From Progne subis subis (Eukaryota > Chordata > Aves > Passeriformes > Hirundinidae), in contig JAKJHU010000469.1 of NCBI GenBank assembly GCA_022316685.1, forward strand, positions 101,185 through 165,184: a stretch of DNA of 64,000 bases, read 5' to 3'. A program made the position numbers and the translations under genes. Below, piece by piece: positions 50,001 to 62,000 of this stretch (within the stretch, counting starts at the first letter, position 1; every line of letters starts with the position of its first letter). The notes under the pieces were generated by a model. The model ran no database searches and was not told the DNA's origin. It saw only the letters and a list, made by a program, of their open reading frames with translations.

Positions 50001-53000
50001 ACTTGGGTTCTGTTTTCCATGGTATCAGGTCAGCACCCCAGTACCCCAGTCAGCAACCAAGTACCAACTCGCTTGTTCACTGCCCTGCCAGCAGCACTGG
50101 AGGCAGAACTGGAAGGGTAAAAGCTGGAAAACGGGCTAAGATAAACCACTGAGTACTGGATGCAAGGTTTAATAGGGAAAACAGAAGCTACATTCATGTG
50201 CAGAGCATAACCAGAAACTCTTCAACTACTTCCCATATAAACAGGCAGGTGTTCAGCCATCTCCAGGAAAGCTGGGCTTCGGTTACTTGGGAAGACAAAA
50301 GCTATTACCCCCACAGTATATCCTGAACTGCATATCAGCAGGACATGGAATATCCCTTCGGTCAGTTGGGGTCACATGTCCTGACTATGTCCCCTCCCAT
50401 CCTTCCATGCTCCCCCAACTTCCTCTCCAGCTTGGCAATTTCTGCTTGGAAAAGCAGAAAAAGCCTTGGCTCTGTGTGAGCCCTGCTCAGAAATAATTAA
50501 AACATCTCTGTATTATCGACCCTGTGTGCAGCACAAACCCAAAACACAGCCCCATACTTCACATCGAAAAAAGCTAACTCTACCCTAGTCAAAACCAGCA
50601 TATGTGGAAATGGAATATATCTCACTTTGTCATATTGTGATACCAGATCTGAAAAGAGAACTGCAAGGAAAAAGTGTCTCAGAAGATGTTGAATAAGCAG
50701 ATGGGACTCAGTTTTCTGATGCAGAAAAGCCAACTCTTTATTCACAAAGCTCATATTTATAGGAAATACCAGAAGGCACTGTGTTAAACCTAGTTGATCA
50801 GCAACACAATGAGATTCAGTTCATTGGTCAGTAAGGGCTATTGTATATGTCTATCGAATTTTCTCTCTCTAGATATATTTACATATTTTCATAATTGATT
50901 CTCATAGGACATTCATTGTTTATGCAGGTGCAGACTTACTTTTCTGTCTAAGAATAGACTGTTGTGTTCATTCTTAAAATTTTTCTTTATGGGAACTTAC
51001 AAGCTACTTCTGGCTTAGCTAGAGTAGCAGGGCCTAAACCATATTTTATAAGGCCTTTCTTTTATAATATCTCTAATAACAGTAAGATGAACCAATTAAA
51101 AGAGAAAATTTGAAGAAAAATAACTTTTTACTTTTACAGTAGACACGAATATTAGTTGGATGCACAAGAAGCCAGAGAAATTGTAGTGTTTGTGTAGAAA
51201 ATATTATAACTTTCCCATTTTCCTCCTGCTTTCCTAGCAGAGAGATTGAGCAAATATTTCATCTTAACAGAGTGGAACTTCTATTTGTTTTAGGATTTAA
51301 CAGTTCATGAAGACACTCAGCCATCCAGTGTGACGTTAGAAGATGTTTCTACAGATTCTGAGTTGAACTCAATATATACAAGACAGTGTTTCCAAGAAAA
51401 GTCCTCAGCAGCAGAAAGCTTTGGAAGTGAAAAGGGATTGTCAGATGTCTCAAAACAGGTTTCAGATTCCAGTACAGGGTAAGGTTATTTCACTTTAACA
51501 GAGAGAAGGGATGGTTCAAAGTTATCACTGTCTCTAGGTATTATACCATTTTACATTCAACTCCAGCATTACAAACAAATTTTATATATATAAAGACATA
51601 TTTAATCAAGACAATACTAGACTTTAGCTAACAAAGCCCCAAGAGCTTGAAAGCATTAAATTTACATGCTGTTGGATGTTAATTTGATCTTAGACTATTG
51701 GCCTAATTTTCTAAAAAATCCACTTTTCTAATGCTCAGTCCCTGTGATTGTCTTCTTCATGTTGATCTCTGTGGTGCATCCCAGTGTGCTTACATAAATC
51801 CTTGAGTACAGGATCTGGTTTCCTATTAAATTGTCTCTTAAAAAAAAAGGTCAGCCACAGGTATTCTGTAAGTCTGCTGGGTAGCTTTAAACATGATTAG
51901 AGAAAGGTATTTGTAAAATGTATATATCATGTTAAAATGCTTCAGCTTGTCTTCCAGGTCTCAAGTGGAAGTTGCAGTTAACTTATCTTTGCTTACCTGT
52001 TCGTAAGATACAGAGGCTTTTCATGATGATCACTGTGTTTTATTGGATCTTTTTCATGTCACTAATGTTGTTATTGCTCTGAGAGCTGTATACAAGTATG
52101 CCGTATTGTTGTGTGCCTTTGTTTGTTGTTGTAGGGAATCTCATCCTCAAAATGAAGAGAAGAAAACTGTTGTATCATCAACTCGGCTAGTGAGGATGCG
52201 ATTCCAAAGACCAAAGCCAAATATAAGAACAACTAGTAGGAAGGAAGTTCTGGATGTAAATAGTAACAGTGCATCACAGAAAGATACCAACAAGGAAGAA
52301 AATTTGACACAGTGTGGTAGTGAATGTAGCATCCCTCCTGACACAGATGTAAGGCTTTTGGTTTTTTTCGTTGGTTGTATTTGAGCCTTTGGTTTTGTGA
52401 AGTGAAATACTGATGATTTAAAAAAATGCAACGTTAACTTTTTGAACAATTTTTTCAAAAGCTAAGATTTTCTGCATTAAAACTTGCGTAGTTTTCACTT
52501 GGTCATATGCGAAGAGAAAAAGATGACTGAATCCCTTGTTATGTGTCCAGATGTCTTTGTGACCCAAGGTGGCATTATAGAGTTGACAGGGAAGAAAGAA
52601 AAAGTATTAATAGAAGATGGCACAAAAGAAATAAAGATTTCAAGCAATTTTGTCATAAATAAAAAAATGTGTATTTGTCCTGGAAAGACTAGGAAGTCAT
52701 TAGTGAGCAGTTAGGAGGAGTTTTGTACAAGAGTACAAAAACCCTCTTAGTTTTTCAGGGAGTGGTAAGTACCAAATTTCACAGACAGCACAAAGTCTCC
52801 TTTTGGTTTATTATCACACCTTTTTCTAGTTCTTGTGTTTACATTTTTCAGAAAGCAGGAAAATGTGAAGTTGTAAGGGCACTGGAATCCTTGGGAGAGG
52901 AGAAGTCACTTTGCTCTCAGGGGGTTCTTGAGAGGCCAAGTTGTAAGTCCCCAAAAACATATTCAAGATCAGAGGATGGTGAACTGGAGTTCTGTCTACC

Positions 53001-56000
53001 TGAAATTAGCCCAGAAGACATTACTACTGTTGCAGGGTAAGGGCTTAGCTACTTTTGATTCTTAACTGTAACAATGAAAGAATTTTACAGGGAAATCAGT
53101 GTGCCAATGGATTGCCATATAGTAAACATAGTCTAATTAAAATACTGCACAAAATTTCCATTCTCATTTTAACACTAGTGATACTGCAATTTCAGTAGCT
53201 TCTGTGCTAAGCATGACATTAATGAGCATTCACTTTATAACTCTTTTCATCATCTGAAAGATTGGATCCATTTCATGTAAGCAGGGAAATACTATTGCTT
53301 ATCAGAGAAACCATGTGAAAATTGCTTTGATTTTATAGCAACAAGTAGTAAGTTAATACCTTCAGTGAGTTAGTTAATTCTGTTGTTGGAAGTATTTAGA
53401 AGAATGGTGCTTTGAAATTTTTGCTGGAACAAATTGTCATTTGTAATTTAAATTCAGCTGAACTTTTGTTCGCAAGATTTCTCTTAAAAACTCAGTGTTT
53501 TTTGCAGGTAATACTAATAGACCTGTGTTTGTGTTTGTAATGTGTTTGTACTAAGTTTTGGATTATTTTTTCTGTCTTAACTTTGCACTGATGACAGAAA
53601 CAGCACTCAAGAAGAACATCAACAAGCACCTCTTCCACGTATACAGCTAGCACAGAACAAGAGGTACAAGCCAAACTTGGTAAGAACTTTTGGAAAGAAG
53701 GAGTTACAGATATCAGAAAATGAGAGGAAGAAAAAGCCTGAAGCCGAGCAGAAAGATGAGTTTGACAATATTGTCATGGTAAGCCTTAGTAAGGGTAAGG
53801 CTTTGCCTTCAAAGTTGGTTTGAAGTGCATGTTCACTTTTATGAAGTTAAATGAAAACATTCAATTTGCATTGTCGGAAGCTGAGACGTTATATTAAATA
53901 AAAAAAAAATACTCAAACCTTGGTAAGCTGAGGATTATAGGTATGAAGTCAGTGAGGTCTACAACTTGAAGTATTAATTATTTTTTTACAAAGGATCTGC
54001 TTTTGATTGGATAGCATGATAGGAAAAAATTATGCACATTTATAAAAACTCTAGATTAAAAATGCATAAAAATTAGGGGTTTTTTTTCATTTCATCTTTC
54101 CTGTTTGGATGAATCGAGTCTGTGTTGAGCAGTCTGGTATAATGTCTCAAGTAAAGGCAGAGGACAGCTATTTTTAAGAAAAAAAGGAGGTTTTAAACTT
54201 TTGATAAGCTTGTGATGAGCTCTGATTGGGGTCATCACTACAGTATGTGATACTCTTCTCTTTCATACAAGTAACTGACACTGTGTATCCCCACAGACAC
54301 TTCACTAGGGACTGTAAAAGGTGTGGAAATCCTCGAAATCCGTTTACAGTATTATGTGTTCTCTGTAACCCTTTTGTGGATTGCACATGAATCATGGAAC
54401 GGAAGTGGGAATATCTGCATAGACTTGCCTTCGGTTTGGAATACAGCTAAACTTTGCAAGAGTGACTGGTGTTTTGGTGTCAGTTTGTTCTTGAGCCTAT
54501 GAAAAGTACTTGTGTCCTGCATTGATCTCTCATCTCCCTTCAGTGCCACAGTCGACTCACCCCTAGCTTAATTCCTTCAGCTTTGGCTGCTCTAGACCTG
54601 TGGCCTGTGAACCCTGCACATGCATCTGCTCTGTACTGCGCAAATATTTAAAACCAGAGCAGGTCTGATGTTCCACTTTACTAATCAAGCTGTCACAGGC
54701 CTGAAATGGTAAAGGATATGTTTGAGTGGCTTCCTTGTGGAACCATTGTGGCAAATGTAGACATAAAGCTTATTAGGCCTCCTGGACCTTGAGGCTATGT
54801 TGTTGTGGCTTGGGTGTGTCTGTGCTGCCCTCTGCAGTGTCCAGCTTTCAGAGGTTTTCCGTTTGCTGAAGTATCTTGTTTCCACAGTGCTTCCTGTCTT
54901 AGGGAATTGATTGAACACTAAATAGATGAGTGTTTCCCATAATGCCCTTGGGTGCATCTAGTATTTAAGAGCCTTACTCTAGGCATCCCAGGAGTATGAA
55001 GACTTCTGTTCCTTTTTGCATATAAATTGAATTATGATAACATGATTCTTACCTTTATTCCAACTGGGAAAACAGCAGTTCCTATTTTTGTATATAAAAT
55101 ACATGTCTGTTTTAGAAGCTTACATACTTCTATTTTTCTTCATTCTTCTTTTACTGTAAATTAAAGGGTGAAAATGAAGCTGTATTGTGTCAAGCAGATG
55201 TATTAAGCCAAGAGGAACAGGAACAGCAAGAGGTGCCTCAGGTGCTCTCTATTTCTGAAACCTTATTGTCTGAACAAAGCAGGTGAGGTTTGGGTTTAGC
55301 GAAATTGCATTTGAAAAGCTTTTGTCTGTGCATAATGAGATACCTTTGCAAATGGCAATTCTTCTGTTCCTTGTCTTTTGTCTTCCTACAGTATTTTATT
55401 TTCAGTGCCTACAAGCAGCTTCTTCCAGTGTTTCCAGAGCAAATTTTTCTTAGCTGCACTCCTTGTCATTGTTTATCTGGTACATACTTGATCTGTATGA
55501 GCTGATAGCTCTTCTAGACCAAGGCTTTTTATTACTGGGTCTGTATTTGCTTAAGTAGCAATCACACATGTAAGATATGTAACATACAAATTTTGCAAAA
55601 TGTCAGAGACTTGACTTTCTTTGATCCATCCATGTGCTCTTCTATTTTACTGCCACTGTTAAAGTAAGATCTTAAGTGTGTGTTAGAGTGCCAATACTTT
55701 GATGTTGGTATGATGAGCAACATGACGTGTTTTTTATGTTAAAAATGCCTTGACAAAGACATTTTGTTATTTCTGCTTTGAAGTTAATCATAAATGAGAA
55801 ATATATTCGAAAATATAATTTTATTGATTGTAAACAAATCAGCGTGTTAGTCTCTTGGGTAAGTATTGATTTAAAACTTAAGTGCAGATGTGCTTTTTTT
55901 TCTCTCCCAGCCAAAGTCAAGTGTGATTTTTCTGTTTGTTTGCTTTAAATTAACCAGTACTGAAAAAATTACCTCCCAAGAAGGCAAGCTGAGTGCTCTA

Positions 56001-59000
56001 AGGCCAGGACAATTCATAAGGATTGAGTCTAGATCAAACCTAGGAAGAACATGCAGCAAAAAAAGATCTCCAGTAGTACAAAAACTTGCTCCCCCAGATG
56101 AAGAAGAAATTAATCAAAGAGAGAATCTGCCTGTGGCAGAAGAATCTGAAAACCCTCTCTCCTCAAAAGTGAGATTCTCTTCATTTATTTCTGACTACAC
56201 TTTCTGATGCTTGATTCCACACTAGCTGTTCTTAAGACATCTAAATAAACTATGGTAAATGCATTAATTAATTTCAGCCTAGTAAGAATTCTTGTTTGGC
56301 ATTTGCGTGCTGTTACAGGATTTTCCAAAATCCTGTGACACATTGATAAGACATAAAAAGACTTAGAACTTTGACATTTCAGTCATATTCATGATACATT
56401 ATTTGTTACTTGCATGCTCTATTTCTGATGCTGGGTTTCTCCTGAGCTTCTTGGTGGCTTCTCATGAAGGACTATATTGATTGCAGTGTCTGTTTTTATT
56501 AGCTAAAGGCCTTCCTAGAGGAAGAGGGAACAGTAATGGTACCATAAACTACATGGAAGTTTTTAAATGAAATTTCATCCCAGATTAACAACTTGATCAT
56601 AATTTGCAATAATTTATTTTACAGGTGATGTATTTTGTGCTAATATTGTTGGTTTTTTTCTCAAATCAAAGGGTGACATGGAGGTGTTGCTTGTGGGAAA
56701 TTTGGCCAAGAATGACAATCTAGACGTAAATTCAAGAAGCATGACATCAGGAACACTTTGTTCTTCTAAAAAATCATCAAATTGCAACAGCAAAAGAGAG
56801 CTGGAGGAGTGTCTATTTACAGATGCTATAGGAAGCATGCAGGATACGACAGAAAGGTAAAGCTACCTGTGCAAAGTAAAAAAACCTCACATTTTGGTTT
56901 CAGCTGGGGTAGAGTTTTTCGTCTTCTTAGTAGCTGGTAAAGTGCTGCATTTTGGATTCAATATGAGAATAGCATTTATAACACAGTGACATTTCAGTTG
57001 TTGTTGTAGAGCAGTGCTTACCCTGAGTTGAGGACTTTTCAGTGTCTCGTGGTCTGCCAGTGAGCAGGTGCACAAGCAGCTGAGAGGGAGCACAGCCAGG
57101 ACAGCTGATTTGAACTGGCCAAAAGAATATTCCATACCATGGAACGTCATACTCAGTCTATAAACTGGAGGGACCTGGCCAGGTGCTGCTGAGTGCTGCT
57201 TGGGGAAGAGCTGGGCATCTGTCAGCAAGCAGTGAGCAGTTGTGTATCACTTGTTTCCCTTGTATTTTTATTCTCTTCTGTGTGTCTGCCTCTCCTTTTC
57301 ATTATTTTATATTTTACTTTGTTTGGTTATTAAACTATTCTTACCTAAACCCATAAGTTTTATCTTTTCTTTCCAATTCTCCTCCTCCCTGGGGTTTGAG
57401 GACTGACTGACTGCATGGCACTTACTTATCAGTTGGGGTTAAGCCGTGATAGTACTTTAAAGAATTTGTGCATTTGTATAGTTGTTTTCATACATTACTT
57501 GCTTTTGGAAGCACAGGCTCTGAGCTGAGCTAGTTGGTGCTGTGAAAGTCACTAGGTGGCATACTAAAGTAATACAAGAATTTTAACAGAATTAGGGGAT
57601 TATTTTCAGGGCTGTTTTTCTTTTTAGAAGTTACTTCATGGATGAGAGTAAACACAAGTAATCAGGGTTTAGCTGTCTGAATTTCTCACTAATAAATTAC
57701 AGGGGTACAGTGCACCATAAATGTGGACCAGAGACTGAGCAGTGCCACTTGCTCTCCCTTATAATTGAGAAGTGGCAAGAAGACAGCAAGCTCATTTTAT
57801 GTTTCTGTGGGATCTATTCTGAGTCTCTTAAATTTTTCTTTCCAGTAGGACAACTTCCTGTAATGATGCTTAAAATTTACATTAAGTTGGAGGCAGATGG
57901 TGCCACTTACATGCGACAGCTCTGGGTTATGTTATAAGCTACTTTTTGCTCAGTCTTAGCTTACACAGAGAGGCCCCAAATCAATTTATTTTATGATTTT
58001 ACTGTTTTCTGAAACTAACTTCTAGTTTGCATCTGTCTCAGAAATGTTAAAACTCTTATAAATCTCTTCCATGAATTGTGTTGATATCACAGTCCCAGAG
58101 TCTTTGTGCTAACAAGACAAGGGCCTTACTTGACAGTCTTCTTGTCTTCCGTGATGGTGGATTTTCACAGACTCACAGGATGGCTGAGGGTGGAAGGGCC
58201 TACTAAAAGTCTGGTCCAACCCCCCAGTACATCAAGGCACCTGTCGCTGGTGTTCCAATACCGTGTCCAGACAGCTCCTGAATCTTGCCAAGGATGGGGA
58301 CTCCACAGTCTCTCTGGACAGCCTGTGCCAGTGCTTGGTAACCCTCACAGTGAAACAGGATTTCCTGGTGCTCAGAAGGAACCTCCGGTCTTGCACTGTT
58401 TGCCCATTGTCTCTTGTCACTGAGTGCTCCAGGAAAGAGCCTGGCCCTGTCCTGTTGACACCCTCCCCTTGGGTTTTTGTGGAACTGCTGAAAAGATCTC
58501 CGTGAGCCTTCTCTCCGCGTTGAACAGTTCCTGCTCCTTCAGCTTTTTGCCATAGGAGAGATGCTTCCATCCCTTTAGCATCTGTGTGACCCTTTGAGGG
58601 GCTATCTCCAGTGTGTCCAGGTCTCTCCTACCAGGGAGCCCAGAACTGGTCAGTCCTCCAGGTGTGGCTTTTCAGTGAAGCTGAACAAGAGGCAAGGATC
58701 ACCTCTCTCGGCCTGCTGGCAAACGCTTCTCCTCCTGCAGCCCAGGTCACCGTCAGCTCTTTGTGCAGCCACAGCACCCTCTGGTTCACATTCAACTCAG
58801 GGACCACCAGGACAGCTGGGTTCTTTTCTGCAAAGCTGCCTCCCGCCTGGGTGACTTGAAGCACGTGCTGGTGCCTTGGGTTGTTCCTCCCCTGGTGCAG
58901 GACTTTGCATCTCCTCCCCTAGCTGAACTTCCTGAGGTTCCTGTCAGCCCACTTCTCCAGCCTCTCCAGGTCCCTCTGGAGCTCAGTACAACCTTTGGGT

Positions 59001-62000
59001 GTCTCTGTCTTTGGGAAGCAATTCCTTCTAGATCTGCCTAATGTGTAAACTTGCTGAAGTTACACCCTGCTCCATTATTCAGATTATTTGTGGAGATAAG
59101 GGACAGAAATTGATAAAGTATTGACCCATGGGTCACACTCTTGGTGGTTGGTCTCTAACTGGACTTTGTGTCACTGATCACAAACCTCAGAATCTGACAG
59201 CTCAGTCAGTTTTTAGTGTACTTTCAGTCCATACTTCATCAGCTCCCTTATCAGCATGTTAGAAGAGACAGTGTTCAACAGTGTTGCAAGTCTTACTAGA
59301 GTCCAGGCAGACACTATCTACTGTTCTCCCTATGTTTATCGAGCCAGTCATTTCATTGAAAGATATTACCAGGTTGATTAAACATAACTTCTCCATTACA
59401 AGTCCATGCTGAGTACTCCAAGTTCGGTTGTTTTTCATGTGTCTGGAAGTAGTTTCCAGCTTTAGTTGTTCCATAACTTTCCCAGGGTCTGAGATGAGGC
59501 TGACTAAACTGTATTCTTTTGTATTTCTCTTACTCCCTTTTTCTCAAGTCTTGAGTTTAGAAGGCCAGAATTTCTCTCTGACTGATCTGAACATGATTGA
59601 ACAGATGTAAGAATTGAATCCGTTTGGTAGTAGAACCTTGAGCACTGCAATTAGTGAATATAATGTTCCTATGGCTGCTTAATTTTGGAGACCTGTGTTG
59701 GTATAGCTGACACTTTCTAATCTCTCTGACTTCATGTTGTTTTTCTTCCAAAAATCTTTCCCAAAAGTAATCAGGAATGTCCACTGCTGCAGACAAATTA
59801 TTTCGTTTATGCAGTGGTTTATTTCTTCCTTTATTTTTTTTACATGTTGCCAGCTAAGCAAATAAAAATTCAATACACAAGTTCATCTCTAGTTAGAAGT
59901 GCTAAATATCTGATAGTAAGCCAGGCTTAGAGAGTGTACTCAGTAGTTCTTCAGTAGTTTACTTCAGTAAAAGTTGAAAAATATTTTTGCAGGTCCAACA
60001 ATAAATTAAATTCTGGAGTGGAAAGTGAACCAGGAGCAAGGGAACCCCATTGGAAGCCAAGGTCAGACCTAATGAGACTTACTAGGAAAAGAGATTATCC
60101 TGAAGAGTGTGAAAACAGAGAAGAGGACAACTCTGAGAAAAAAGAAGAAGAGTTTTTGGTATTATTAAAAACAGGTGTATCAGGGGTAAGTGCTTATCAT
60201 GTATTTTGAGCCAGTTATACCTCAGTTCTGTTGCCCAAATTCTTAGAAAGGTGGCACAGAAATCCAGTATATAACTGGAAAAGGTTAATGTGATTATTTA
60301 ATTTTTGTAACATTCACTATTGCAAACTATACTGAATAAATGGACTTAGAATTTAAAAATGGTGGAAATACTTAATGTACACAGTTGCTTTAAGGTCTGT
60401 GGTTTCTATGATCAGAAATTTGCATTATAATAAATACATACTAACATTGTTAAAAAATAATTTACTGCTTGTTATTCACTGAACAATGGAAAATATGGCA
60501 GTTAGGTAACTTCAGATACTACCTAAAATCTGTGTTAATGTATTTACAAATTAAAATGAGAGTGAACAAAGTTCAGACCTTCTTAAATTTGCTCATCAGG
60601 CTTAACTTAGCCCAGACTACTTCCATCTGTGTCTGATGATGTGATAACTGAGGCAAGTTTATGTGGTGTTCCCTATTTCCTATATGGATGACTAAAAACT
60701 TCTAGTTAAAGTATTACTTTAGCCAAGTGTCCATAGTTGATAGAACTGTGGTTGCTGATGTTTGTCTGTATATATGTTGAATAACATTTAAATGCTTTTA
60801 TATAAAATATGATCTTTTTTCTTCCTACCTTGTTCCCAAGGCAGAAAAAAAAAAAATAGTTCCTGCAAATTGTTCTTTAAATTAATAGGTAATTTTAGAA
60901 AATGATTCATCTTCCCAGCTTCTAAAGAGTTGTTACTCTTCATAAATTGAGCATGGTCTTGCTCTGTTAACTACCAGCAGCACTGGGAATTCAAGCATAG
61001 ATAATGCCAGTTAATGATACCTCTGTTATAGAGCCCACAATAAAGACAATGAGGAAGAATATGCTAAGTTATCAGAGATGACAGCTGGGCAAATTCTCAA
61101 GGTCCTCAATTGAAATTCTTTAAGTCACCAAAACCAGTTACAAATGTTTGGCACTTAATATGGTAATAATTATCTCCTCCGTTCAGCAAAACTTCAGTAA
61201 TACAGTCCAAACTGGATCCTTCTCAGAAACTACAAGGAAATACAATTTTGCAGACAATGTTGAAGAAATATCTTGTAAGAGAATCAGGCAGGACATTACA
61301 CTCCAGTCTCCAGGGATATCATCAGAGAGTCAAGTAGAACAAGATAATGATTCTCAGCTTTCTACCTCACAGGAAAAGCATTCAGACAATCTCACAAGGT
61401 AAAAAACTGTTTTGCTTTGTAAACCAAACTCAGTTGATTGATAATTACTGGCCATAGTTCTGCCATGTGTTATGTGAGTGCATGCAGTATGTCTGGTTTT
61501 GTGTCTCCAATCTGAACTTAGCAGATGTGTGCAGATGCTCCTTTGTTTCTTACTCTGCCTGTATTCTCATAACATGAACACTTTTACCTCTATCCCATGG
61601 TTTCAACAGAAATTCCTGATTTTGTAGATGAGGACTTAAGAGTACCCATATTTGGGGGCACAGGGAAGAGGAAATCTAAAGAGAAGCTTTGTGCTAGAAC
61701 TGCCCTCTGCTGCCATTCACTTCCACTCCCCACCAGTTTACTAAGGAGAATATTCTAGGGGGGAAGTTTGTCATTACTTTGATACTCAAAGGGGTTGTGC
61801 CTATAATTTTGAGGAGGGAAACTGCAGGTAACTGATTACTGAAGAGAATGCTGTCTGAGAAACTAAAGCAGGTAAGTAGTTAACATCTAACAGTTTCAGT
61901 TTGTAAACAATAGTCTGATTAATTAAAGTATCTTAGTTTGAGGCTTCTGGTGTAGCTTTAGCAGAAGACAACGGAAGTGTTCCCATGGCTTACAAAGTAT

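Noticed and set aside
52484..52714. 231-nt open frame in BDP1 intron 20 with lysine-rich text, considered as a cassette exon
   Set aside because: The nearby acceptor (GCGTAG|TTTTCAC) puts the flanking phase-0 reading frame into an early stop, and no suitable donor keeps the frame. No similarity to other BDP1 modules is visible.
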